Source: Caulobacter sp. 73W (lineage in GTDB: Bacteria; Pseudomonadota; Alphaproteobacteria; Caulobacterales; Caulobacteraceae). Taken from it: a stretch of 64,000 bases of DNA. Made by a program: the position numbers and the translations under genes. Positions 17,298 through 25,468 of this stretch are shown in pieces; positions within the stretch are counted from its first letter, which is position 1; every line of letters begins with the position of its first letter. The notes beneath the pieces were generated by a model. It searched no databases, was not told the origin of the DNA, and worked only from the letters and a program-made list of their open reading frames with translations. The stretch is from NCBI RefSeq assembly GCF_041021955.1, contig NZ_CP158375.1, positions 2,418,001 to 2,482,000 of the forward strand, read 5' to 3'.

Positions 17298-18034
17298 TTC
17301 CCCGCGCCCAGAGGGCGGCTGAGATCGGCGTCGGCCAACGGCGAGGCGGCGGTCAGGCCGCCGGTGGAGCGGCGGGCGATCTGGCCGCGCAGCTCCTGCC
17401 GCTCGTCGGGATCGGAGAGGGCCTGGAGCATCTGTTCGGACTCCCGGGTCTCGCCTGCGGCCCACAGCGCCAGGATCAGGTTATTGCGGACCATGGGGTC
17501 CTGGGGCGAAAGTTCGCGCGCCTGACGCAGGCGGAACACCGCCCCGCGTGTGTCGCCGGCCATCATCTGGGCGTAGCCGAGGTCGCTGATGAAGGCGGTG
17601 TTGACCGGCTGCTTGGCGACGGCTTCGCCCATGGCGCTGACCGCTTCGACCCATTGGCTGCGTCCGGCGAGCACGCGACCGAGACCGGCCCAGGCGGCGC
17701 CCTGGTCCATGTCCGCCAGCTTGCCGCGTCCGCCGCTCAGAAGGGTGCGATAGACCTGTTCCGCCGCCGTGCGTTCGCCCACCCGCATCAGGCAGTCGGC
17801 GCGCAGGAGCGCGGCCTTGGGGTCGCCCTTGTAGCGGCGGTCATAGTCGTCGAGATAGGCCAGGGCGGCGAGCGGCCGATCCTTGGCGATCTTGTCGATG
17901 GTGATCAGGTAGAGCTTGCGCGACTTGGCTGCGTCGATCGCCTCGATCTCCGGCGGCGCGGCGGCCGCCAGGACCAGGTGCGGAGCGGCCGCCGACGACA
18001 AGGCCAGGGCGATGCAAAGGGCGAGGCGTTTCAT
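17294..18034 (-). CDS. tadD: TadD-like tetratricopeptide protein
   Basis: A 246-residue exported TPR protein. A signal peptide (MKRLALCIALALSSAAAPHL then VLAAAA) is followed by several TPR units, for example A-W-A-G-L-G-R-V-L-A-G-R-S-Q-W-V-E-A and A-F-I-S-D-L-G-Y-A-Q-M-M-A-G-D-T-R-G-A. TadD proteins help assemble or localise the secretin. It overlaps tadC upstream and the small gene downstream by ATGA on each side. Confidence 0.87.
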   Translation of the reverse strand: MKRLALCIALALSSAAAPHLVLAAAAPPEIEAIDAAKSRKLYLITIDKIAKDRPLAALAYLDDYDRRYKGDPKAALLRADCLMRVGERTAAEQVYRTLLSGGRGKLADMDQGAAWAGLGRVLAGRSQWVEAVSAMGEAVAKQPVNTAFISDLGYAQMMAGDTRGAVFRLRQARELSPQDPMVRNNLILALWAAGETRESEQMLQALSDPDERQELRGQIARRSTGGLTAASPLADADLSRPLGAGK

Positions 18035-18948
18035 TGCCCAACTCCACGAATTTGCGCTGACAGCATGAAGATCGCCGGCCCCGCCAGCATGATGAGCAGG
18101 CTGGGGATGAAGCAGACGATCATGATCACAGTCATCTGGGTGGTCTTGGTCCCGATGGATTCGCGCGCGGCCGACATGCGCCGCTCGGCGAACTCCTCGG
18201 CGAACTCGCGCAGCGTCCGCGCCAGCTCCGTGCCTTGGGCGAGGGACTGCTTGAACACCTCGGCCAGTTCCTTGGCGCCGGTCACGCCCAGGCGGGCGGA
18301 CCACCGGTCCAGGGCCTGGCCGTAGGGCATGCCGCGCTGCAGGTCGGAGACCAGGGTGGCGGTGGCCTCGCGGGTCAGGGGCGCGGCGCGGCCCTCGCCC
18401 TGGGCGAGGCTGCGGAAGGCCAAGTCCAGGCTGACGCCGCTTTCCAGCATCATCAGCAGGACGTCGAGCGTGAAGGGCAGCTCGGCCAGGATCTTGCGGC
18501 GACGGACGTCGGCCCGGCTGGCCAGCAAGGGTTTGGCGACGATGAAGCCCAGCCCCAATCCGCCGATGGCTGGAAGAAGCCTGGCGGAGCCCTCGAGATT
18601 CAGCGGACCCGTCAGCAGCGCGCCGATCAGCAGGCCGGCCAAGGCCAGGCCGAGTCGAACCGCGCCGAACACCAACGCGCCGCTGGCGGGATAGCCGGCC
18701 GCCGCCAGGTTGTCCTCGATCTCCCTGCGGTCGCCTTTGGACGTCAGGAGCAGGGGCGACATGACCTGCAGTATGCGTGGCGGCTGGAAGCCGCTCCGAT
18801 CAGTGGGCTCGGCGGTCCCGTCCAGGTCGTGCAGCCGTTCGTCGACCCGGACCTGGTTGGCCAGGAGGCGCAGCCCCCAGGCCATGGTCGCCACCGCGAC
18901 CACCCACAGCCCCGCCTCGAAGGGCCTATTGACGATCGCGGCGATCAA
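18031..18948 (-). CDS. tadC: TadC-type pilus platform protein (GspF family)
   Basis: A 305-residue inner-membrane protein with the T2SS-F domain (about residues 140-270; E-L-P-F-T-L-D-V-L-L-M-M-L-E-S-G-V-S-L-D-L-A-F) and three to four helices, ending in the usual pair of C-terminal helices. With TadB it forms the platform that the CpaF ATPase acts on. It overlaps tadB and tadD by ATGA. Confidence 0.9.
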   Translation of the reverse strand: MIAAIVNRPFEAGLWVVAVATMAWGLRLLANQVRVDERLHDLDGTAEPTDRSGFQPPRILQVMSPLLLTSKGDRREIEDNLAAAGYPASGALVFGAVRLGLALAGLLIGALLTGPLNLEGSARLLPAIGGLGLGFIVAKPLLASRADVRRRKILAELPFTLDVLLMMLESGVSLDLAFRSLAQGEGRAAPLTREATATLVSDLQRGMPYGQALDRWSARLGVTGAKELAEVFKQSLAQGTELARTLREFAEEFAERRMSAARESIGTKTTQMTVIMIVCFIPSLLIMLAGPAIFMLSAQIRGVGQ

Positions 18949-19865
18949 TAGCTCAGCCTCAGCAGGCGGCGGATCAACACCACGCCGATCAGCATCAAGG
19001 AGCCCGCGATCGCCAGCAGCATGGCGCCCTGCTGGGTGCTGGTAAGGAACGAGACGTATTGCGGGTTCATGCTTGCCCCGAGACCCGCCGCGGCGATGGG
19101 CGTCAGGGTCAGGACGTTGGCGCTGGTGCGGATCTGCGACGTCGACGCTTTCAGCTCCCGCTCGGTGCGGGCGCGGTTGCGCAGCAGTCGGGCCAGGCCG
19201 GTCAGGATCGGAGTGACGGCGCCGCCGTGGCGGGCGTTGATCTCCAGCGCCACGGACAGCATGTGGAGCTCTTCGATGTCCACCTGATCCGCGGCCCAGG
19301 CCACGGCGTCATGCACGGCGTCACCATGGTCAATTCGGCGGGCGGCGGGCTCCAGATAGCGCCGCACCGCTTCCGGCGCCGTCTGCACGCCGCGCAGGAT
19401 CGCCTGATGCAACGACGAGCCGGAGGACAGGGACTGGCGGATGGCGTCGAGCAGATAGGGAAGCCCGGCGATGAAAACGTTCCGGCGACGGGCGGCGATG
19501 AACACCACGGCGACGACGGCCGCGAGGCAAAGCAGCACGGCCGCTCCGATGAAGCCCAGCGGTCCGTTGATGAACCCGGCCAGGACGCAGATCCCGGCGG
19601 CGACGGCCACGCCGGTCGCCAGCTTGCTGCGCTCGGGCTCGAGGTCGGCCTGGGCGAGCAGGGTGTGGGCCCAGCGCCAACGGCCGGCATAGTCCTCCAG
19701 CCGGCGGCGGACGACGTCATGGTCCGCCTTCTGCTCCAGGGCTTCGAGGCGCTTGGTCAGCACGGCCAGACTGCGCTCTCGCGCGCGACGCGCCAGTACG
19801 GCGCCGCCGGCCATCGCCAGGAGGAGAAGTAGACCCGCTAGCATCCAGATCATGGACGCCCCCAT
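18945..19865 (-). CDS. tadB: TadB-type pilus platform protein (GspF family)
   Basis: A 306-residue inner-membrane protein. An N-terminal helix and two mid helices (about 100-140) precede the T2SS-F domain (L-L-D-A-I-R-Q-S-L-S-S-G-S-S-L-H-Q-A-I) and two C-terminal helices. It is the partner of TadC. The start overlaps the cpaF stop; a second ATG at 19853 (MIWML) is equally plausible and has GGGG upstream. Confidence 0.9.
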   Translation of the reverse strand: MGASMIWMLAGLLLLLAMAGGAVLARRARERSLAVLTKRLEALEQKADHDVVRRRLEDYAGRWRWAHTLLAQADLEPERSKLATGVAVAAGICVLAGFINGPLGFIGAAVLLCLAAVVAVVFIAARRRNVFIAGLPYLLDAIRQSLSSGSSLHQAILRGVQTAPEAVRRYLEPAARRIDHGDAVHDAVAWAADQVDIEELHMLSVALEINARHGGAVTPILTGLARLLRNRARTERELKASTSQIRTSANVLTLTPIAAAGLGASMNPQYVSFLTSTQQGAMLLAIAGSLMLIGVVLIRRLLRLSY

Positions 19866-21136
19866 GCCGGGACGACCTCGGCGCGCGACAGGCGTTGGGC
19901 GAAGTACGGGCGGCGCGACAGGGTGCGGTGCCCGCCGTTGGGGCCGCCGGCTTCGTCGAACAGGAAGAGCTGGTTGAGGCTGTAGACCTCGCCCTCCACG
20001 CCCGTGACCTCGCTGATCGAGGTGATCCTCCGGGAGCCGTCGAAGAGGCGCTGGATCTGGACCACCAACTGCACGCTGGAGGCGACGTAGCGGCGAAGGG
20101 CGCGGGGGTCGCTGTTCAGCCCGCCGAACGACAGCAGCATCTCCAGACGGGCGAAGGCGTCGCGGTCGTTATTGGCGTGCAGGGTGGCCATCGAGCCGTC
20201 GTGTCCGGTGCTCATGGCCTGGAGCATCTCCACCGCCTCGGCGCCGCGAACCTCGCCCAGGACGATGCGGTCCGGGCGCATCCGCAGGGCGTTGCGCACT
20301 AGGTCGCGGGCGCTCACCTCGCGCGTGCCGTCGACATTGGGCGGGCGCGTTTCGAGCCGGACCACGTCGTCGCGCTGCAGCTTCAGCTCCGCCGCGTCCT
20401 CGATGGTGATCACCCGCTCGTGGTCGGCGATGTAGCTGGATAGCAGGTTGAGCAGCGTCGTCTTGCCCGAGCCCGTCCCGCCGCTGATCAGGATGTTAAG
20501 GCGGGCGCGAACCGCGCGCTCCAGGAAGTCCAGCATCTCCTGGGACAGGCTGCCGCCGCGAACCATGTCGCCGGCGGTCAGGGGCTGGGCGCGAACCTTG
20601 CGGATGGAGAGCATCGGCCCGTCGAGCGCGATCGGCGGCACCACCACATTGACCCGCGAGCCGTCCTGCAGTCGCGCATCCACATACGGGGTCGATTCAT
20701 CGACCCGCCGACCAACCGCGCCGACGATGCGCTGAATGATCGTCATCATGTGCGCCGTGTCGCGAAAGCGGGCCGGGGCCCGATGCAGCCGGCCGCCCTT
20801 TTCCACGAAGATGCGCATGGGGCCGTTGCAGATGACGTCGTCCACCGAGGCGTCGCGCAGCAGCGGCTCCAGCGGACCCAGGCCCGCCACCTCGTTCTGC
20901 AGGTCGTCGGCCAGGCGGATCCGCTCGACGCTGTTGAGCGCCATGCCCGCCCGCGCGCTGTGGCGGTGGATGGCCTCCTCGATCTCGACCCGGACCGCGG
21001 CCGACTTCGCGCCGCCGACAATGCTCTTGGTCTCGAGCTGCTCCAGCAGGCGCTCGAAGATCGCGAACTTGGCTTCCTGATAAAGGTCGGTGAGGACCAG
21101 GTCATCAGTGCGGGCGATGTCGGACGGCCGGCTCAT
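19850..21136 (-). CDS. cpaF: Pilus assembly ATPase CpaF (TadA)
   Basis: A 428-residue secretion ATPase of the TadA branch. Walker A is [13 protein letters not shown] near residue 227. The Asp box and Walker B are seen around I-T-I-E-D-A-A-E-L and [12 protein letters not shown], and the His box around M-A-T-L-H-A-N-N. It powers Flp pilus extension and probably retraction. It overlaps cpaE by four bases and tadB by 16. Confidence 0.95.
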   Translation of the reverse strand: MSRPSDIARTDDLVLTDLYQEAKFAIFERLLEQLETKSIVGGAKSAAVRVEIEEAIHRHSARAGMALNSVERIRLADDLQNEVAGLGPLEPLLRDASVDDVICNGPMRIFVEKGGRLHRAPARFRDTAHMMTIIQRIVGAVGRRVDESTPYVDARLQDGSRVNVVVPPIALDGPMLSIRKVRAQPLTAGDMVRGGSLSQEMLDFLERAVRARLNILISGGTGSGKTTLLNLLSSYIADHERVITIEDAAELKLQRDDVVRLETRPPNVDGTREVSARDLVRNALRMRPDRIVLGEVRGAEAVEMLQAMSTGHDGSMATLHANNDRDAFARLEMLLSFGGLNSDPRALRRYVASSVQLVVQIQRLFDGSRRITSISEVTGVEGEVYSLNQLFLFDEAGGPNGGHRTLSRRPYFAQRLSRAEVVPAWGRP

Positions 21137-22302
21137 CTGTTCTTACCCAGAAGGCGCGGGGCCAGCCTCAGCAGCAGGCCGCGGGGCGCCTCTTCCGCTT
21201 TCGGTCCCAGCGCCAGGCGCTCGACGAACTTGGTGTAGGCGCCGTTGGGGGCCTCGATCATGCTTGGCCGGGCGGCGTTCATGGCGTTGAGCAGTTCGGT
21301 GCGCGCCGGCGGGATGCGATGAACCGTCTGCACGTCGAGAGCCCGCTGCATCTGCTCGGTGCTCAGGTTGATCGATGAATCGTATTCGGGAACGATCAGG
21401 ACCACCTTGGCGCGCGTGTCGCTTTCGGAGGCCACCCGGCTCAGGAGCATCTTGGCTTCCTTCACGCCGGTGATGCTCTGCGGACAGACCAGCAGAACCT
21501 CGTCGGCGGCTTCGACCAGCGGGGCGAGGACCGTCTCCTCGCGCAGCGGGCCCATGCGCAGCACGACTTCGCGATAGAGCGAGCGCACCGCGCTGACGAC
21601 GCGGAAGGCGGCTTCCGGCCCGATGGCGTCCTCATGAGCGGAGGCGGCGCCGGCCAGCAGCTTCATGCCGGTCCCCTCATGCCGGGGCAGCACGGACTTG
21701 AGCAGCGTGCGGTCGAGGCGCGCCAGGTCGCGCCAGGCGTCCTGCAGCCAGTAGTTGGGCGACAGGTCGAGAATGGCGCAGGCTTCAGGCGCGCCCGCCG
21801 CGGCGTCCATCAGCAGGGTCTCGCCGTTGCGGGCGTGCGCCAGGGCCAGGTTGACCGCAAGGTGCGCGTCGGCGTCGCCGCCAAAGGCGGACAGCACCAG
21901 GGTGAAGCGGACATCCTCGCGACCCGGACGGGCCAGGGCCTTCAGGTTACGATCGATCGCGGTGACGATGGCGCTGGTGGCGTCGTCGCGCGACAGCACG
22001 TCGACGCAGCCCGCGCGCACGGCCGACAGGACCAGGGACGGATCATGGGCGTCGCCGAACGCGATGACCGGTAGGCCCGGATCGAACCGGCGAAGAACCT
22101 CCGTGGCGGTGTTGAGCGAACCCCGGAAGCCGTCGATACGGTCCAGATCCAGGATGGCGATGTCCGGCCGCGAGACCGAAACCGCCTGGAACAGACCGGC
22201 CGGGTCCGCCCCGACGGCGAAGACGTGGGCGTTGTCCTCCAGGGCGGTCTCCAACCGCAGCCGGAGGCGTTCGTCAGCGCTGATGAGTCCGATACGCGCC
22301 AT
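21133..22302 (-). CDS. cpaE: CpaE-like protein with a degenerate ATPase domain
   Basis: A 389-residue CpaE homologue. The N-terminal receiver-like domain (1-125; P-D-I-A-I-L-D-L-D-R-I-D-G) is followed by a MinD/ParA-like fold. Where CpaE normally has a deviant Walker A (K-G-G-V-G-S-S/T), this protein reads A-F-G-G-D-A-D-A-H, without the lysine or the Ser/Thr. ATP binding is therefore unlikely. Later parts match the family (D-L-S-P-N-Y-W-L-Q-D-A-W...L-D-R-T-L-L). CpaE positions the pilus machine at the pole in Caulobacter. ATG 22302 overlaps the cpaC stop (TGATG). Confidence 0.85.
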   Translation of the reverse strand: MARIGLISADERLRLRLETALEDNAHVFAVGADPAGLFQAVSVSRPDIAILDLDRIDGFRGSLNTATEVLRRFDPGLPVIAFGDAHDPSLVLSAVRAGCVDVLSRDDATSAIVTAIDRNLKALARPGREDVRFTLVLSAFGGDADAHLAVNLALAHARNGETLLMDAAAGAPEACAILDLSPNYWLQDAWRDLARLDRTLLKSVLPRHEGTGMKLLAGAASAHEDAIGPEAAFRVVSAVRSLYREVVLRMGPLREETVLAPLVEAADEVLLVCPQSITGVKEAKMLLSRVASESDTRAKVVLIVPEYDSSINLSTEQMQRALDVQTVHRIPPARTELLNAMNAARPSMIEAPNGAYTKFVERLALGPKAEEAPRGLLLRLAPRLLGKNR

Positions 22303-23678
22303 CACCGCACCCCAAAGCGCTTGGCCCGGCGGGCCGTGGTGTCGACGTTCAAAAGCATGTCCATCTCCGAAGCGATGGAAGGCTTCACCGGATTGATCAG
22401 GGCGCGCGCTTCCTCCGGATCCAGCGGATCGACCAGACGCGGCGTGGCGACGATGATCAGTTCCTGGCGCTCCAGGCTGTTCTCGCGCGTCTTGAACAGC
22501 GAGCCGATCACCGGCAGGGAGCCGAGTCCTGGCACGGCGTTGTCGGTGGCGTTGCTGGACGAGAAGCTCAGCCCCGCGATGATGTAGGACTGCCCGTCTC
22601 CCAGCTGCACGGTGGTCGAGGCCGACCGCCGCCGGAAGCCGGGAATGGTGAAGCCCTGCAGCTGGACGCCGCTGGCGTAGTCGAGCTCGCTGACCTCGGG
22701 CGACAGCTTCAGGATGATCCGCCCGTCGCCCATCACGACCGGAGCGACATCCAGGCGCACGCCGTAGGGCTTGTACTCGATGGTCACGACGGCGCCGTTG
22801 GTTCCGCCGGAGCTTTGCGGAACGGGGACCGGCACTTCGCCGCCGGCCAGGAAGTCGGCCTTTTCGCCCGAGCGGACCAGCAGGGTCGGCTGAGCCAGAA
22901 CCTGCGACAAACCGGCGCCCGACAGCGCGCTCAGCACGCCCAACGCGCCGTTGGCCGCATCGCCCAGAACCAGATCGAAGGCCCCGGCCAGGGGTTGGCT
23001 GGTGCTTAGTTGAAGACCCGTGCGGTCGAAACTGTAGCTGCCGAGCGAGCTGGGCGCGAAGAGGCCGCCCTGGAAGCCGTTGTCGAGCTTGGTGAAGTTG
23101 AAGCCCAGTTGGCGCAGCGTGCGCGAGGCGACGACGATGAACTGCACGTCGACGGCCACCATCTGCTGCCCCGTCACGGCTACGGCCGATCCTTCGCCGG
23201 CGCCATAGGCCTTGGCCAGTGCGTCTGCGCGCGACCAGGATTGCAGGTCGCCGACCTCACCCTTGACGATGGGGGCCGCAGCGCTAGCTTCGGCGTCGAC
23301 CCCGTCCAGGCCGCCCTCGGCGCGGATGCGGCGGGCGATGGCGTCGGCCTCGCCGGCGCCTTTCGGGCGCACCTCGACGGTCAGGCTCTGGCGGGACTCG
23401 GCGCTTTCCCAGGTCACGTGCGCGATCCCGGTGGTCAGCCCCTTCAGGATGAGTTCGCGTGGGCTCTTCAGCGTGGCCTCGATGATGGTCGAGCCGTCGA
23501 TCACCAGGCGGCGGATCGGCTGACGGCTGGCCAAGGTGCGTTCCTGGCCCGCTTCCAGGGTCAGGGGCGGCGCGGCCAGGCTGGAGGCGGCTTGCGCCTG
23601 AGACGAGGCGCGGGCGGGGATGCTGACGGTCGCCGAAACAGCGACGGCGGCGCTGACAGCCAGAAGAACCTGTCTCAT
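22302..23678 (-). CDS. cpaC: Pilus secretin CpaC (RcpA)
   Basis: A 458-residue outer-membrane secretin. It has a signal peptide, an N-terminal BON-like/pilus-specific domain (about 35-150) and a C-terminal secretin domain. The latter contains V-P-V-P-Q-S-S-G-G, an A-Q-P-T-L-L-V-R-S-G-E-K-A-D-F-L-A-G-G-E motif and P-G-L-G-S-L-P-V-I-G-S-L-F-K, all typical of the family. It forms the outer-membrane channel for the pilus. It overlaps cpaB by ATGA. Confidence 0.94.
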   Translation of the reverse strand: MRQVLLAVSAAVAVSATVSIPARASSQAQAASSLAAPPLTLEAGQERTLASRQPIRRLVIDGSTIIEATLKSPRELILKGLTTGIAHVTWESAESRQSLTVEVRPKGAGEADAIARRIRAEGGLDGVDAEASAAAPIVKGEVGDLQSWSRADALAKAYGAGEGSAVAVTGQQMVAVDVQFIVVASRTLRQLGFNFTKLDNGFQGGLFAPSSLGSYSFDRTGLQLSTSQPLAGAFDLVLGDAANGALGVLSALSGAGLSQVLAQPTLLVRSGEKADFLAGGEVPVPVPQSSGGTNGAVVTIEYKPYGVRLDVAPVVMGDGRIILKLSPEVSELDYASGVQLQGFTIPGFRRRSASTTVQLGDGQSYIIAGLSFSSSNATDNAVPGLGSLPVIGSLFKTRENSLERQELIIVATPRLVDPLDPEEARALINPVKPSIASEMDMLLNVDTTARRAKRFGVR

Positions 23679-24529
23679 CGCGCGCCCTCCGCCGGCAGTT
23701 GCAGGATGGAGCGGCCGTCGAGCACGACCTCCACCGGCATGGCCGCGGGGCGCGGCCGCGGCGCGGCGCGGGAGACGACCGGCATGACGACGGCGGGGCG
23801 TGGGGCGGCGTAAGCGCCGGTGAGGCTGCTCAGGGTCGAGGCCGGCGTCGGCGCGGCTTCTTCCCCCGGGCGGCGCAGGGCGAGGAAGACCCGGCCCAGG
23901 CTGCGCGCCAACATGAAGTCGGGCACCTGCTCCGGCGTCAGGGCCAGGGTGACGGCGCGCCGACCGCCGCCTTGATCGGCGCCGCCGGCTTCGCCGACCG
24001 CCAGGACAAGGACATTGGTCATCAGGGTGGCGGCGCGCCCGGAATCCGGGCCAGAGCCCATGCCGCCGAACACACGGTTTTCCAGAACAGTCTGGACATC
24101 GACCTTGTCGCCGGCCGCCAGATAGCGCGCCACGCCGGCCTCGACGTCGGCGTCCAGGCTGACGGCGCGCAGGCCTTCGGGCACCTGCATCGCCAGGGGA
24201 GCGGTCTGGGCCGGGGTGAGCATGGCGCGGGTGACGGTCACGCCTTGCGGGATGTCTATGCTGGTCAGCTGGCCGGCGGCGGCGGTCGCATCCGGCAGGG
24301 CGTCGGCGGGGGGCTGCGCGCTGGTCTCGGTGATCTTCAGGTCGGCGGGCGCGAGCACGCTTCCGCGGGCGATGGCGCGCGTCGTGACGATCAGCTGATG
24401 CTTAGGCACCGCGGCGACCGGGCGCGGCTCGCGCGGGTTGAGCACGCGCCAGAGACCGAACGCGATCAAGGTTAGGCCCAGGATCGCGCCGAACCCAATC
24501 ATCAACTGACCGACAGCCTGCGGCCTCAT
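23675..24529 (-). CDS. cpaB: Flp pilus assembly protein CpaB (RcpC)
   Basis: A 284-residue periplasmic protein with one N-terminal helix (IGFGAILGLTLIAFGLWRVL). A SAF domain (I-A-R-G-S-V-L-A-P-A-D-L-K-I; about 60-125) and the RcpC region (about 130-240) follow. ATG 24529 is chosen over 24619 because GGGAGAC lies immediately upstream and the helix starts there. It is the first gene of the Tad operon. Its control region holds a TATAAT box, a 13-bp inverted repeat and a CtrA-type site. Confidence 0.92.
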   Translation of the reverse strand: MRPQAVGQLMIGFGAILGLTLIAFGLWRVLNPREPRPVAAVPKHQLIVTTRAIARGSVLAPADLKITETSAQPPADALPDATAAAGQLTSIDIPQGVTVTRAMLTPAQTAPLAMQVPEGLRAVSLDADVEAGVARYLAAGDKVDVQTVLENRVFGGMGSGPDSGRAATLMTNVLVLAVGEAGGADQGGGRRAVTLALTPEQVPDFMLARSLGRVFLALRRPGEEAAPTPASTLSSLTGAYAAPRPAVVMPVVSRAAPRPRPAAMPVEVVLDGRSILQLPAEGAR

Positions 24530-24545
24530 AGTTGTCTCCCATGCC

Positions 24546-24558
24546 ACCCAAACTGGGT
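24546..24558 (-). promoter_or_regulatory. ACCCA-N3-TGGGT operator candidate at cpaB
   Basis: A perfect inverted repeat with arms ACCCA and TGGGT (CACCCA/TGGGTG if one more base is counted) and a 3-base centre. It is 17 bases upstream of the cpaB ATG and just downstream of the predicted transcription start, a repressor-like position. The same arms and spacing recur at 25324-25336. Confidence 0.5.
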
Positions 24559-24571
24559 GCACGCATGGCGA

Positions 24572-24577
24572 ATTATA
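24572..24577 (-). promoter_or_regulatory. Predicted -10 element of the Tad operon
   Basis: A consensus TATAAT on the minus strand, 43 bases upstream of the cpaB start codon. No good -35 is seen at 16-18 bases, which fits a promoter that depends on an activator. The CtrA-type site lies about 43 bases further upstream. Confidence 0.5.
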
Positions 24578-24619
24578 TGTCCCAACTCGCCTTACGATAG
24601 CAATCGGCGCTAACCGCAC

Positions 24620-24634
24620 TTAAGGTGCAGTTAA
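24620..24634 (-). promoter_or_regulatory. CtrA-type binding site (TTAA-N7-TTAA)
   Basis: An exact match to the CtrA consensus TTAA-N7-TTAA. On the minus strand it is followed six bases later by TTAG, giving an almost tandem site. CtrA is the cell-cycle master regulator of Caulobacterales and controls pilus genes, so a site upstream of cpaB is biologically consistent. Binding itself is inferred. Confidence 0.6.
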
Positions 24635-24639
24635 CGTCG

Positions 24640-24954
24640 CTAAAGGCTTCCCGCGCCGCTCGATGGCAACTTATGGGCGAGTCTATGGTTGGCGGAGGGA
24701 GCCTCCCGCAGGCAGGCGAAAACCCTCAAACTGGCGATAATGGCGTCTTCTTGGCCGTGATAATCGTCCAAAGCGGTGCGATGGAGGTCAAAGCAACGGG
24801 CCACCTCCAAGAGAAGCCCGGGCGATACCGCGCCCATGCCTGAAGCAATATCCGCGGCGATGCGTCGCGCCTCGTTTCGCGACTTCGCATCGAGCCGTGC
24901 GAGCAGTCGGACCGCGCCCCTGAGGTCTTTCAGCCAGTCGATCGGATAGTCCAT
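24640..24954 (-). CDS. Hypothetical helical protein upstream of the Tad operon
   Basis: A 104-residue, arginine-rich helical protein (MDYPIDWLKDLRGAVRLLARLD...). ATG 24954 is preferred over 25056, since the extra N-terminus looks non-coding. No domain is recognised. It ends 20 bases before the CtrA-type site of cpaB and is read in the same direction, so it could be a separate transcription unit just ahead of the pilus operon. Confidence 0.5.
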   Translation of the reverse strand: MDYPIDWLKDLRGAVRLLARLDAKSRNEARRIAADIASGMGAVSPGLLLEVARCFDLHRTALDDYHGQEDAIIASLRVFACLREAPSANHRLAHKLPSSGAGSL

Positions 24955-25323
24955 CTCAGCCCCTCGGCTTCCCCTGTGTCGCAAGGGTACGACGCGATTT
25001 TGAGGCTGACCCGAATGCTCAATCATCGGTAGTCGTTGTGTCGTTATGTCGCGCAAGGCGGGCGATGTTTTCAGCCCGCCTTTGGGCGCGCCAGGTGGCG
25101 CCTTTCGATGGCGCTGAGGTAGCCCCGATGAGCCGCTATCGGCCGCTCTGACCTCTCATCAACGACAGCGTTGTCTTCCCTTATCAGCAAGGATTTCAGC
25201 GTTCTCCCAAATGCGCCGACGACAGCGTCGGCTCGCTGCCGCGAGGGCTGCTCGCTCCTGCCGATCCATGCCGCTCACAACCCATGGGAGAGGCCTCGGC
25301 GGCAAGGCTGAGCAACTCGCCAA

Positions 25324-25336
25324 ACCCAAAATGGGT
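25324..25336 (+). promoter_or_regulatory. Second ACCCA-N3-TGGGT operator candidate
   Basis: The arms ACCCA and TGGGT around AAA match the repeat at cpaB. It lies 132 bases upstream of the RsaA-domain gene, with a partial copy (CCCAAAATG) about 40 bases further on. The 510-bp stretch 24955-25468 that holds it has no convincing gene. Besides this repeat it contains a 7-bp stem hairpin (25420-25437) 31 bases before the RsaA-domain start codon. Confidence 0.45.
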
Positions 25337-25468
25337 ATTGCAATGTTTTGCGACTGGGGTGTATGCCCAAAATGAGCTCTACCGGAGCGAGCGGGAGAAA
25401 GTTGTCTCGCCTCGGTTGAGCCCGATCCGCATCGGGCGGGTCGGCAAATCTCGAGGGCTGGTGGGAAA

